From NCBI GenBank assembly GCA_030789695.1, contig CM061142.1, positions 608,043,659-608,107,658 on the forward strand: a stretch of 64,000 nt of DNA. The letters run 5' to 3'. This DNA is from Scilla litardierei (Eukaryota > Streptophyta > Magnoliopsida > Asparagales > Asparagaceae). Each line of letters opens with the position of its first letter. Position 1 is the stretch's first letter. Under the pieces are notes generated by a model. That model saw only the letters and a program-made list of their open reading frames with translations. It was not told where the DNA came from and did not search any database. The position numbers were made by a program, and so were the translations under genes. Shown here in pieces: positions 1 through 11,827 of this stretch.

Positions 1-812
1 TCCCTATGTCTCCATCCTGCTTTCCCATTACATTTTAGCAAGTTAAATAATCAATAGGTGATAATTTTCATGCGCCAATTGGGGTCTTAGAGAAGTTCCA
101 ACTTTAAAAAAATTGTAGCATATTTAGTTGGACCCCATTAAATTTTTTTTGGCTCCACTCCAGACTCAATCACTCAAAAATAATTTGATAAGAAATCCAA
201 TCATCCATTTCTCTAGGAAAATCTCTCTAACATTATCGAAGGATGTTAAAGACCCACAACCTCAATGTTCACTGGAAACATAAATACCTAAGGTCAATGT
301 AGTTAAAACTTTTGACAATCAAATGTTGGAAACTAATGATTTCCGTCTTCCAGAATATTCTCTATCAAATGCAATGAATCAAAACCAACTTTCTTGATTA
401 TTTTTTAGTCGCTGTTTGATGTAAGTTCATGGGTTGTTGCTTACTATCAAACAATAATACTAGTAAAGAGTTTGGAATTCTCTTAATCAATATAACTAAA
501 GTAGATGTTACTAATTTCCAGCTCATCAAACCTATTTGTATTGTTAATTTTGTACTAAAAGCACCACCGATTTAGGCTTTTCTAGACGTTATTAAGTTGC
601 TTGCCTTAGGAAGAACTCTACTACCTCAAAATTGATAGTTATGCAACCTGCTTTATCAAACAGTGTCTGAAGCCATAAACTTAATCTAAGTTCAACAATT
701 ATCCTGCTTTTGAGAAAAACGAATATCACACTTTCGATTAATACAGTTATTAAGTCGAAATGCGAAAAAAAATTCGATTGTGGCAATGAATTCAAATGAA
801 AATTATGAATAT

Positions 813-930
813 GTGACGCATTCCGCTCGAATTTGCAAAGAGGGCATCTCGCAGCCATGACGGAGTCGAATGACAGCTGGGTTCCGCAGATGCAGCAGAA
901 CAAGAAATCTCGAGAATTGCTGAATGCCAT
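813..930 (-). pseudogene. RNA polymerase I subunit RPA12, first exon, copy 1 (splice donor lost)
   Basis: Read on the minus strand from the ATG at 930, this 118-nt stretch encodes about 39 residues: SRDFLFC-x2-C, then CPLCKF and a short basic tail. That is the N-terminal C4 zinc ribbon and spacing of plant RPA12, the small TFIIS-like subunit of RNA polymerase I that acts in the nucleolus in transcript cleavage and termination. In copy 3 the exon is followed by a GT splice donor; here the matching bases read AT, so this copy probably cannot splice. I found neither the later exons nor the C-terminal TFIIS-type ribbon on the minus strand within the repeat. It is therefore probably a gene fragment carried by the duplication. 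Identification is by recalled family pattern only. Confidence 0.65.
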
Positions 931-1032
931 TACCGATTCTAAATTCCTCTCACACCAAAAATAGGGGGCAAACAATTGTACTTCCGCAAATTCTGATCAA
1001 AAACGACGAAAAACAAGAGAACATGTAAGTAC

Positions 1033-1040
1033 TAGGGTTT
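1033..1040 (-). promoter_or_regulatory. Telo-box (AAACCCTA) upstream of RPA12 exon 1, copy 1
   Basis: The minus strand reads AAACCCTA about 105 bp upstream of the exon 1 ATG. Telo-boxes are common in promoters of plant ribosomal and translation-related genes, which suits a Pol I subunit. Its presence implies the promoter was duplicated with the exon. Confidence 0.5.
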
Positions 1041-1375
1041 TAGAGGAAGAGAAACAAAGGCACGACAGTAATGTGGCGTTTGGGGAACTATGGGTGCACA
1101 CGGTGCAACCAACGTATTTGGGTCGGGTCCTGCAGGATCCGCAATCCCTTGTAAAATTGTTGGGGGTGTAAACGGTTAATAGATATCCGAAATTTACAAA
1201 TCCGCTCCATGTGAGCTCATTTAAGCGAGGAGAATTGCTACGCGCACATACAGTTTTATTCGCACGCACAGCCACTTATTTACAAGTTTGCCATCCAAAA
1301 TTTACACATATTTTACCCTCGTCGTGTCCTCCCAACCCGCCGCACCTGCTCCCGCCGACGGGTTTTTAGGGTTTG

Positions 1376-1702
1376 GAATGGAGTGTGGGGCAACGAAGGA
1401 GGGCTGGTGATGGAGGGGGGTGTCGGAGGAGCGCTAGTGACGGAGGGGGAAGACGAAGGAGGGTTGGTGGCGCCGGAGGGGGCGGTGGAGGAGCCGGCCA
1501 CCGTTCGATGGGGACGTCGAAGAAGGACCGGGGGAGGGTTGGTGGTGGAGGGGGCGTCGTAGGGGGGGCGATGAAGGAGGGCTAGTGGCATATAAGGGGG
1601 ATGTCATCGTTCGCTGGGGACTTCGGAGGAGGGCTAGGGGAGGGCTAGTGGCGAAGGGGGTCGGAGGATAGCTGGTGGCGTTAGAGGAGGCGTCAAAGGG
1701 GG
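1376..1702. repeat. GA-rich minisatellite-like block, copy 1
   Basis: Degenerate repeats of words such as GGAGGGTTGGTGG and GGAGGGGGCG, strongly purine-rich on the plus strand, run directly up to the TGTAACGG start of LTR X. The matching block in copy 3 is 12385-12699. The last purines (AAAGGGGG) lie where a polypurine tract would be if this were the 3' end of a retroelement interior. Open frames here follow from composition. Confidence 0.6.
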
Positions 1703-3780
1703 TGTAACGGTTTGTTTCTATGCGTATGTAATTCGTATGTATATTATTAATAAATTGATTATTTGAGTAATTACTATATAATTTTACTTATTATCTCTCA
1801 TAGCTTGAACTCGTGATTGGATTCCGTATTCGCGATCCTCGCGACTTCACGATCGCATTGGTATCTTATTTATAACTTGTGTTGACGTTGATTGCAGGGG
1901 CAAAATCGTAATAATCAAAATACCTTGATTAAATTGATATCTTCTAATCTAATCATGATTAGATTAATTTTCCTAATCTAACCCAATCTTAATGATCTTA
2001 ATATTCTAATCAGATTGATCTTCCTATACTTTTATATTCTAAATATCTTAATGGATTATCCAAATCATATCTAAACATCTTAATTTGACATGATTACCCA
2101 AATCAAATATTAGCCAATAAATATTATTAGATCTTATAAATCTAAATTTATTTACCCAATTAATTTCCTAAATCAAATCTTATCTAAATATATCTAAACT
2201 AGTAAGATTTCCTAAATCAGAGTTCAACCTAATAATCTCAGTAAATCTTAACTCATTTTATCAAGTTGTTGGGATTCTATTTTATCTCCACGACTTGGGC
2301 AACAGTATCCCACATTTACGCACGCACGCACACAAATCCCTTTTGGTCTTAACAGCAAATCCCAACCATATAATCTTCCCCCTCGTACACACCATCTCTC
2401 GCATATCTCAACAACCGCGCATCTATCCCTAATATCATAACAGACAACCCACGTTCTCTATTTTCCTCCCCCTACGATCAAACCCACAATCGCAAGAATC
2501 TCAACAAACCATGCAATTTTTATCCCCCATGCGCACGATTTCGTGCATGAATATCTCAACCCACGCACGTTCTTTTCTTCTTCTTCATAAACCCACAAGC
2601 CTCCTCACCTTCCTCATCTCTTCACAGCCCCACCTCCAAGCGAACCCTACCTCAGCCCACCAACCACCTCCGTTTTCTCCCCACTCCAAACAGCCATGGC
2701 CTCACCCAACTTCGACGACCTCAAGGTCCTCCCCACACCGCCATCACCTCCCATCGAACACAAGCAGCCCCTTTGCAGCTCTCCCCAAGCGAGCACGCCA
2801 CCATCGTTCGACCTCCCCTCGTTGACTCACGGCAAACCCTAAAACACGAGCTCCACCTCCACAAGCTCCGACGACCCCCAAGCACCCATTGTTCATCCCC
2901 GTCGCCAACCAACTCTGCCTCCTCCGTGCGACCACAACCCACATCGCAACCCACCAACTCCCAAGTCACCGCCAAAACCCCCGACCATCTCCCGACATCC
3001 ACTTCCTCGACCTCCTCCCGACACCAACTGCCTCCGGCGACCCCACCATCCTCCTCAGCCCGTAGACCCCGCGGCCTCCTCAACTCCACCCACTATCCCC
3101 TCCCGTCTCCCCTTCTTCGAAACCCTAAGCAACCACCAGCTTCCCTCCGTCGTCGACAGCCACCACGTCAACATCCTGCAAACGCCAGCGCCACCTCCCT
3201 CCTTCTGTCATCCCCCTCCAGCCTGCGAACGTCAGCCATCGCCGCCAACCCCCACCAACAACGACAAGCTCCCGACCCTGCTACACCGCCGACAGCCCTC
3301 TGATCTCCTCCCTCAAACCCTCGACAACACCCTCCTCTCAACCACAACATCCATCGCCGTCACCAGCACCACCGCCCTCTCCACAAAACCCTACTTCCAT
3401 CCTTCCATTAAACCCTGACTCACCCCTTCCTAGTCGCCGCTGTCGCGATGAAGCCATCCACGCACATCCCTCATTTCCACGACGCCTCCGATGCTACCGC
3501 CCCCTCGACGACGCTTCAGCCCTCATAACATCTCCATCCGCCCTCGCAGCGACCCCTCCACACACGCATGCGCCGTCCACTGTTGACAGACTGCCGTCCA
3601 AACCGCTGCTGCAGTACCTCCACCCATCTCCGTTGTCGTCGTCCAACACCATGGCCCTGCCTGCATGCGGCGAAAACGCAGTTGCAAAGCTGTGAGTTAA
3701 ATACGTAAGTTATATTTGTATATAAACAGTGCGTTATAAGTTTATAATATGTGTACGGTAATATCATATATGTATGTAAG

Positions 3781-4072
3781 TTATATAGTAATATATATTA
3801 GCATGTACAATTATATATATATACTTTATTTTATTAATTAAAGTTTTATAAACATGTATGTTATAAAGCTCTATAATATAAACAGTTGGTAGTTATATAC
3901 ATATATAGTTCTTATAAACATATAAGTTATATAGTAATATATATTAGCATGTACAATTATATATATACACTTTATTTTATTAATTAAAGTTTTATAAACA
4001 TGTATGTTATAAAGCTCTATAATATAAACAGTTGGTAGTTATATACATATATAGTTCTTATAAACATATATT
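3781..4072. repeat. 146-bp tandem duplication inside LTR X copy 1
   Basis: Units at 3781-3926 and 3927-4072 are almost identical AT-rich blocks. The matching place in copy 3 (around 14785-14930) has a single unit, so this duplication arose after the segmental duplication, or was lost from copy 3. Confidence 0.85.
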
Positions 4073-5034
4073 ATAAACCATGAATATATATATGTTAACT
4101 TTATCATTATTGTATTAGTTAAAATTTGTCAGTCTGATATTAAAAATTCATGGCATAGATAAACCACGCCTCTCGTTGTGATCGCCCGACACATAAAGTC
4201 GCTTAGTTCAGGCAAGTACTTTATCGTATACAAACTTTAAGATATAACGTATGTCGTTAATAATGTCAAGTAACACCTTATATGTATGTTGCTTAATAGC
4301 ATTTGAACCGATTCAACGGACCTAGTGATGTGTTTCAATTATACATGTTGGTTTGCTTTTTATCAGATGTTATTTCACAGTACAATGGAAAAGATCAAAG
4401 ATTGTTGTCATTTTAAATGCTCTCGTTGCTTGTTGTACCATTAATTCTACACCCCTAATGAATTATGATATTGGGCCCTCGGGGCATTTACATAATATTG
4501 GGTCGGGTGTCATACATTGAACTGTACAGATACATATTGATACTTTTGGGTCGGGTAGTCCATTGTAGTAAAGGTCGGAATGCTGGATTTCACCCCACAG
4601 AGAAATCTGACCGTCGTCCGGACGGGGTCGGTAAGTACAAAACCACAAGTAGCTCCCGTTGGTTAGGGTGCAATTATAGTTTCTTCCGCTCTCGAACATT
4701 GGGCTTGTCACTAGATTAGCAGATTGAATGACGCACCATTTTACTTCTGTTGTCGCTATCATAAATTGTGTAACCTGCTAACTCCTCTTACCATGCTCAT
4801 ATGTACTTGCCATGCTCACTACCTTACACACTACACTTTCATGCTCACTACTTTGCACACTACACTTTACTACGCTCATATGTTCTCTTACGCTGCCCAT
4901 GCTTTACTTTATTGTGATCACATTGTGTTTCTCGTTTTCGAAGTTTTGCACAACAATACATATATGTTATTATTTTCATATCTTATCGAGGGTTAATACT
5001 TCCAAATGTTTTAAATCTTACCGAGCGACTCTCG

Positions 5035-5079
5035 CTGACGTATATTTCCATGTTTGTTATCTTGTGAAATATACGTCAG
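5035..5079. other. Conserved hairpin in the LTR X tail
   Basis: Arms CTGACGTATATTTC and GAAATATACGTCAG pair perfectly around a short loop. The same hairpin is at 7562-7606, 29005-29049 and, in inverted orientation with a shorter loop and one arm change, at 29706-29742. Confidence 0.8.
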
Positions 5080-5170
5080 GTTTTCATCTAGAACAACTAA
5101 AACATAATGCAGTCTTCATCGAGAACAAGTTAAAAAAACAAAATGCATATGTTCTCACGAATAATTTTTA

Positions 5171-5398
5171 TTACTCGATTAGGGAGATAGGAAATAAAAC
5201 AAGAACGAATGAAGGCATGCAATGGAATAAACCACAATTGGATTTTCTGTATGGGTCAATATAAAAAGAACCAAACATGCCTTTCAATGCCATGATATAC
5301 CTTGTCACCGTAATCATCTTAAATCTTTTTCCCATCCAAATAAATTTTCCATGGTCCAAAACCATCAATGCAGCTTTGCTGTAATTTTGAGGCCCCAT
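5171..5398 (-). other. Unidentified 75-codon open frame, duplicated
   Basis: The frame begins MGPQN and contains a basic stretch (GKFIWMGKRFKM). An almost identical copy is at 7696-7923, with about two residue changes, but the DNA between the copies is equally similar, so there is no sign of protein-level constraint. I do not recognise the product. It could be a decayed exon or a chance frame. Confidence 0.2.
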
Positions 5399-6110
5399 GT
5401 CAATTTCAGATAAATTTCTAAGTCAAGAAGCGTATAAGCAAGCCAAAGGCCAGGAATTTAATTGGCATCTTGTGAAGCTTCCTTCATCAGTCTTGCAATT
5501 AAGCTCGAACAAGGGGCAAAACCTTAAAAATTCACTCAGACTATAAGCCTAACGTAAAAACAGAAATTTTGATAGATTTTCTATAGTAAGTCCTATTAAC
5601 TTAGATACATACAAAGACATTCCCGGCCTCTTCTTATCATCGCTATGAATATAAAGTTTATTTTGATTTAAAAAGGAAAAACTAATAATAATTAAAATTA
5701 AGCATGTACTTAAAGACCAGTGCCATAGATATTGTATGTTTAGGCCAAACATGTGAAAATATCTACATGCTTGCTTTTTGGGCATGCTCATGATTGTTGA
5801 GAAGTTCTGCAAGCTTTAAGAGGGAAGTTAAGTAACTTGATTGGCAGCTCCAATATGACGAATTTGCATAGTGCTTTTAATTTCTTAAATTGAGATTGAT
5901 GATTAGATTAAGAGTTAATTGGTTGATATAAGATGAACATTGCCAGTAAATCCATGTATCAATGTATCACAGAACAATCAACATTTATTTTTATTTCCCA
6001 ATAAATGCATATTATTTAAAGTATTACAATATGCAAAAAACATATAATCGAAAAACAAATGATGCATGTCTGTGTTCTTCTTAATCCGATGTTTAGATCA
6101 TTGCTAGCGC

Positions 6111-6210
6111 TACAACAACTACTATAAAGCCTTTACTATGAATGTTTTGGGGTCGGCTACCTGTTTCCCCTTCTCTAATAAGCTGAATATATGGCTATCT
6201 TCTCTAATTG
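6111..6210 (+). mobile_element. SINE-type 3' relic, copy 1
   Basis: The run ACAACTACTATAAAGCC followed by TTTGGGGTCGGCTACCTG resembles the 3' portion of plant Au-type SINEs as I remember it. No Pol III A and B boxes were identified. The duplicate is at about 8634-8735. Confidence 0.4.
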
Positions 6211-7062
6211 ACGGTCACTATTTGGGGTAAGCAGAAGTTCTATTATCCAGTAGAATACACATGTAAATACTTACAAGCACGGTATGTTTGAAGAAAGTAG
6301 GATTTGCTGATAATGCCATTGGAACATTTAAATACCAGTTACTTTGTAACCAATATTGTAGTTATACGGAAATCTTACCAAACTGCATATTCAGGTTTTC
6401 TACTAGAGAGGAAGCTAATCTAATATCCTGAAAATTTCTTATATATAATAAGACAATGAGTCCAACCTGACTATTTATGATGACATTAATAATCAAGGAT
6501 GAATCAAGAAACCCAACGGAGAGGTCAAAAGTATTTGATCTAATTTCAAACGAACAAAATATACTCTCACCAGAAGCAGACTTATGCGGAGGCCCATGGG
6601 GGCCATGGCCCCCTCGAATTTCGAAATCCCTTGTAAATGGAGTATAGCTGCCACTTACCCCTCTTAATTTCTATTTGCTTATTATAATCTAAGCAATCGC
6701 ATAAAACATAAAGAGTAAAGGTTTTTTAACTTTCTCAACATGCTCCCTATTAATTAGCTCCTAAAATTAGTAAGTAATTTATACATATCCCTTAAAATTG
6801 AAATACAGGTCTCTTTTATTTTAAAAAGAAATTTCCACCATCCAAGCTTAAGAAATCTTAACCACTCAATACTGCTATCTCATGTTAAATATTAATGTGA
6901 TTAACTTCTGTTCTAAGTTAGAGATGAGAGTTTTAACTTCATTCAAACTCTTTAGTCACTAAATTATATTATATTCATCATTGAATTTGGGATGTGCAGA
7001 AAAAACAGAAGCGATTGTAATTCGTGTATCAAATGTCGAAAAGTAAGGTAAAATCATAACCC

Positions 7063-9614
7063 ATTGATACTTTTGGGTAGGATAGTCCATTGTAGTAAAG
7101 ATCGGAATGCTGGATTTCACCCCACAGAGAAATCTGACCGTCGTTCGGATGGGGTCGGTAAGTACAAAACCACAAGTAGCTCCCGTTGGTTAGGGTGCAA
7201 GTATAGTTTTTTCCGCTCTCGAACATTGGGCTTGTCACCAGATTAGGAGATTGAATGACGCGCCATTTTACTTCTGTTGTCGCTATCATAAATTGTGTAA
7301 CCTGCTAACTCCTCTTACTATGCTCATATGTACTTGCCATGCTCACTACCTTACACACTACACTTTCATGCTCACTACTTTGCACACTACACTTTACTAC
7401 GCTCATATGTTCTCTTACGTTGCCCATGCTTTACTTTATTGTGATCACATTGCGTTTCTCGTTTTCGAAGTTATGCAAAACCATACATATATGTTATTAT
7501 TTTCATATCTTATCGAGGGTTAATTCTTCCAAATGTTTTAAATCTTACCGAGCGACTCTCGCTGACGTATATTTCCATGTTTGTTATCTTGTGAAATATA
7601 CGTCAGGTTTTCATCTAGAACAACTAAAACATAATGCAGTCTTCTTCTAGAACAACTAAAAAACAAAATGCATATGTTCTCACGAATAATTTTTATTACT
7701 CGATTAGGGAGATAGGAAATAAAACAAGAACGAATGAAGGCATGCAATGGAATAAACCACAATTGGATTTTCCGTATGGGTCAATATAAAAAGAACCAAA
7801 CATGCCTTTCAATGCCATGATATACCTTGTCACCGTAATCATCTTAAACCTTTTTCCCATCCAAATAAATTTTCCATGGTCCAAAACCATCAATGCAGCT
7901 TTGCTGCAATTTTGAGGCCCCATGTCAATTTCACATAAATTTCTAGGTCAAGAAGCGTATAAGCAAGCCAAAGGCCAGGAATTTAATTGGCATCTTGTGA
8001 AGCTTCTTTCATCAGTCTTGCAATTAAGCTCGAACAAGGGGCAAAACCTTAAAAATTCACTCAGACTAAAAGCCTAACGTAAAAACAGAAATTTTGATAG
8101 ATTTGCTATAGTAAGTCCTATTAACTTACATACATACAAAGACATTCATGGCCTCTTCTTATCATCGCTATGAATATAAAGTTTATTTTGATTTAAAAGG
8201 GAAAAACTAATAATAATTAAAATTAAGCATGTACTTAAAGACTAGTGCCATAGATATTGTATGTTTAGGCAAACATGTGAAAATATCTACATGCTCGCTT
8301 TTTGGGCATGCTCGTGATTGTTGAGAAGTTCTGCAAGCTTTAAGAGGGAAGTTAAGTAACTTGATTGGCAGCTCCAATATGACGAATTTGCAGAGTGCTT
8401 TTAATTTCTTAAATTGAGATTGATGATTAGATTAAGAGTTAATTGGTTGATATAAGATGAACATTGCCAGTAAATCCAAGTATCAATGTATCACAGAACA
8501 ATCAACATTTATTTTTATTTCCCAATAATTGCATATTATTTAAAGTATTGCAATATGCAAAAATCATATAATCGAAAAACAAATGATGCATGGCTGTGTT
8601 CTTCTTAATCCAATGTTTAGATCATTGCTAGCGCTACAACAACTACTATAAAGCCTTTACTATGAATGTTTTGGGGTTGGCTACCTGAATCCCCTTTTCT
8701 ACTAAGCTGCATATTGGGCTATCTTCTCTAATTGACGGTCACTACTTGGGGTAAGCGGGAGTTCTATTATCCAGTAGAATACACATGTAAATACTTACAA
8801 GCACGGTACGTTTGAAGAAAGTAGGATTTGCTGATAATGCCATTGGAACATTTAAATACCAGTTACTTTGTAACCAATATTGTAGTTATACGGAAATCTT
8901 ACCAAAATGCATATTCAGGTTTTCTACTAGAGAGGAAGCTAATCTAATATCCTGAAAATTTCTTATATATAATAAGACAATGAGCCCAACCTGACTTTTA
9001 TGATGACATTCTATAAAACAAAATAATCAAGGATGAATCAAGAAACCCAACGGAGAGATCAAAAGTATTTGATCTTATTTCAAACGAACAAAATATCCAA
9101 ATTACTCTCACCAAGAGCAGACTTATGGGGAGGCCTGTGGGGGCCATGGCCCCCTCGAATTTCGAAATTCCTTGTAAATGGTGTATAGCTGCCCCTTACC
9201 CCTCTTAATTTCTATTTGCTTTTAGTTTATATTCTAATCTAAGCAATACCATAAAACATAAAGAGTAAAGGTTTTTTAACTTTCCCAACATGCTCCCCAT
9301 TAATTAGCTCCTAAAATTAGTAAGTAATTTATACATATCCCTTAAAATTGAAATAGAGAAGTCTCTTTTATTTTAAAAAGAAATTTCCACCATCCTAGCT
9401 TAAGAAATCTTAACCACTCAATACTGCTATCTCATGTTAAATATTAATGTGATTAACTTCTGTTCTAAGTTAGAGATGAGAGTTTTAACTTCATTCAAAC
9501 TCTTTAGTCACTAAATTATATTATATTTATCATTGAATTTGGGATGTGCAGAAAAAACAGAAGCGGTTGTAATTGGTGTATCAAATGTCGAAAAGTAAGG
9601 TAAAATCATAACCC
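7063..9614. repeat. Tandem segmental repeat, copy 2 (left part missing)
   Basis: Aligns to 4536-7062 throughout with only scattered substitutions and small indels. It starts abruptly within LTR X sequence (7063-7606 is an LTR X tail fragment with the hairpin at 7562-7606) and lacks RPA12 exon 1 and the first two thirds of LTR X. It ends with ATAACCC, after which copy 3 begins with the same bases as window position 1. Confidence 0.9.
8634..8735 (+). mobile_element. SINE-type 3' relic, copy 2
   Basis: Duplicate of the relic at 6111-6210, carried by the segmental repeat; it keeps the TTTTGGGGTTGGCTACCTG block with small changes. Confidence 0.4.
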
Positions 9615-10430
9615 TCCCTATGTCTCCATCCTGCTTTCCCATTACATTTTAGCAAGTTAAATAATCAATAGGTGATAATTTTCATGCACCAATTGGGGTC
9701 TTAGAGAAGTTCCAACTTTAAAAAAATTGTAGTATATTTAGTTGGACCCCATTAAATGTTTTTTGTGGCTCCACTCCAGACTCAATCACTCAAAAATAAT
9801 TTGATAAGAAATCCAATCATCCATTTCTCTAGGAAAATCTCTCTAACATTATCGACGGATGTTAAAGACCCACAACCTCAATGTTCACTGGAAACATAAA
9901 TACCAAAGGTGAATGTAGTTAAAACTTTTGACAATCAAATGTTGGAAACTAATGATTTCTGTCTTCCAGAATATTCTCTATCAAATGCAATGAATCAAAA
10001 CCAACTTTCTTGACTATTTTTTAAGTCGCTGTTTGATGTAAGTTCATGGGTTGTTGCTTACAATCAAACAATAATACTAGTAAAGTGTTTGGAATTCTCT
10101 TAATCAATATAACTAAAGTAGATGTTACTAATTTCCAGCTCATCAAACCTATTTGTATTGTTAATTTTGTACTAAAAGCACCACCGATTTAGGCTTTTCT
10201 AGACGTTATTAGGTTGTTTGCCTTAGGAAGAACTCTACTACCTCAAAATTGATAGTTATGCAACCTGCTTTATCAAACAGTGTCTGAAGACATAAACTTA
10301 ATCTAAGTTCAACCATTATCCTGCTTTTGAGAGAAACAAATATCACACTTTCGATTAATACAGTTATTAAGTCGAAATGCGAAAAAAAATTCGATTGTGG
10401 CTAATGAATTCAAATGAAAATTATGAATAC

Positions 10431-10548
10431 CTGACGCATTCCGCTCGAATTTGCAAAGAGGGCATCTCGCAGCCATGACGGAGTCGAATGACAGAAGGGT
10501 TCCGCAGATGCTGCAGAACAAGAAATCTCGAGAATTGCTGAATGCCAT
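10431..10548 (-). CDS. RNA polymerase I subunit RPA12, first exon, copy 3 (donor intact)
   Basis: The same 118-nt exon as at 813-930: ATG at 10548, [13 protein letters not shown]2-C, then CPLCKF, ending at a CAG/GTATTC splice donor at 10431/10430. The four cysteines of the N-terminal zinc ribbon are kept. A telo-box lies about 105 bp upstream. The remaining exons should lie to the left on the minus strand, but the 2.8 kb to 7607 shows no TFIIS-type zinc ribbon (such as a DEGQT motif) that I could find. It may be the true 5' end of a gene broken by the duplication, or a captured fragment. RPB9 is less likely because the residues between the two CxxC pairs follow RPA12. Confidence 0.6.
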
Positions 10549-10650
10549 TCCAGATTCAAAATTCCTTTCACACCAAAAATAGGGGGCAAACAATTGTACT
10601 TCCACAACTTCTGATCAAAAACAACGAAAAACAAGAAAACAGGTAAGTAC

Positions 10651-10658
10651 TAGGGTTT
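10651..10658 (-). promoter_or_regulatory. Telo-box (AAACCCTA) upstream of RPA12 exon 1, copy 3
   Basis: Same position relative to the ATG as in copy 1. Conservation in both copies reflects the duplication rather than independent evidence of function. Confidence 0.5.
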
Positions 10659-10796
10659 TAGAGGAAGAGAAACACAGACAGGGCAATAATTTGGTGTTGA
10701 GGGAACTATGGGTGCACACGGTGCAACCAACGTATTTGGGTCGGGTCCTGCAGGATCCGCAATCCCTTGTACAATTGTTGGGGGTGTCAACGGTTC

Positions 10797-11545
10797 AAGC
10801 ATAAATGTGGCCTAAAGCGAATCAAATATATGAGGCCTAAATATATTAAGGCCAAATTTTAAGAGCCTTAATATAACCGAGTTTAAAAGGACAGTACCCC
10901 CTCCAAAACCAAGCATGTTACAATCTCAAAATTAAAGGAGACAAAATTCAAGTTATTTGAACATTAAAATAAAAATTACCCAAATTTCATCAGATATTCA
11001 GATTCTTTTAAAAAAAACCTTAAATAAAGGATTCTAAGTTGTAACATCATCAACATAATTCATTTATCCAAAAACTCATGAAGGTGAAGAGCAACAAAGT
11101 TACAATTTAAGCCAATGCAAGTCAGTTTCTTCTCTCACGACGCTAAAATAACAATTACCTAGATTTCAATTTTTCCGTCAGAATCGTCGACGTTGGAAAA
11201 TCAGATCACCGGAGTCTGGACTAGAACCAAGCGCTGCGCGTCTCAGCGTCCGCGTCCGCGTCCGCCGTCTGTGCGACCGTACGGTACGGTGTGAAACAGA
11301 GAGAGCGCGCGCGCGCGCGGATGGTAGGGTTTTCTACCCCTTTTCGATTTCAATGGTGAGATGAGATCGCAGATCGGAGAAGAAAGGATCGGCGAAGAAA
11401 CTGTGACTCAGAGAGAGAGAGAGAGAGGAGATCGGAGATCGGAGACGACTGACGAGCGGATCGGCGAAGAAACTGTGACTCAGAGAGAGAGAGAGGAGAT
11501 CGGATATCGGAGACGACTGACGAGCGGCTCGGCGAAGAAAATGTG

Positions 11546-11583
<38 letters not shown>

Positions 11584-11826
11584 AGTCGGATGAAACGGCG
11601 CCGTGGGTAGGGTTTTCTAATTGAATATAAAATTAAAATTAAATGAAATGCAGTTATGACTCACACCAAACTCTGTAGGCCTTGTGACCTCAGCTGAGCT
11701 GTTTAACAATTAAAATTTTTAGTTTTGTGGGCCGTAGGGCTTTTGATAAAATTGAAAATTTGAGCTCTCTAAAAAATGGAGGCCTAAAGCCATTGTTTTA
11801 GTGGCTTTATGCTAGAACCGGGCCTG
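10797..11826. mobile_element. Probable non-autonomous hAT-type element, degraded
   Basis: Absent from copy 1, so it is an insertion. The right end, read on the minus strand, begins CAGGCCCGGTTCTAGC followed by ATAAAGCC, like hAT terminal repeats. The left end (CGGTTCAAGCATAAA) matches the inner part but lacks the terminal CAGG bases. Inside are GGCCTAAAG words near both ends and a minisatellite, with no transposase. An 8-bp target duplication could not be confirmed. Confidence 0.4.
11380..11580. repeat. Minisatellite of about 70-75 bp, three copies, with GA runs
   Basis: Three units share GGATCGGCGAAGAAACTGTG, then CTCAGAGAGAG and GACGACTGACGAGC. The GA runs differ in length between units. 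It lies inside the hAT-like insertion. Confidence 0.75.
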
Positions 11827-11827
11827 A

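Larger units (their letters stand above)
1703..5080 (+). mobile_element. Long LTR, family X, copy 1 (3' end truncated)
   Basis: It starts TGTAACGG, the same start as at 12700 and, after a polypurine tract, at 57695. It is followed by an AT-rich stretch (1740-2280), a C-rich low-complexity stretch (about 2500-3660), AT-rich tandem sequence (3690-4140) and a tail rich in CACACTACACTT words. The C-rich part yields open frames that are not genes. The copy-3 version continues past the equivalent of 5080 for another 260 bp; here the sequence switches at 5080 to unrelated AT-rich DNA. The start resembles Tekay/Del-type Ty3/gypsy LTRs. No coding sequence is attached. Confidence 0.65.
1..7062. repeat. 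Tandem segmental repeat, copy 1
   Basis: Bases 1-4535 align almost without gaps to 9615-about 15410, apart from one 1.4-kb insertion in the later copy, and bases 4536-7062 align to 7063-9614. The copy holds RPA12 exon 1 (minus), a GA-rich block, a long LTR of family X and about 2 kb of AT-rich sequence. The same order recurs in copy 3, so the repeat unit is larger than any single transposon. The left edge is the window edge, so the array may extend further left. Confidence 0.9.
5081..7062. repeat. AT-rich non-coding part of repeat copy 1
   Basis: About 2 kb of AT-rich DNA that recurs at 7607-9614. It contains a SINE-type relic near 6111-6210, a GC palindrome (GGGGGCCATGGCCCCC) near 6605, and a 75-codon minus-strand open frame. 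I see no further recognisable gene. Confidence 0.6.

Noticed and set aside
2511..3303. Long open frames rich in Pro, Ser and Thr in the C-rich block (and the matching 13525-14321)
   Set aside because: They overlap in several frames on both strands, lie inside LTR X, and change frame between repeat copies. Low composition complexity explains them.
5171..5398. Conserved 75-codon frame as a new gene
   Set aside because: Kept as a low-confidence entry only: its conservation equals that of the surrounding duplicated DNA and I know no matching family.
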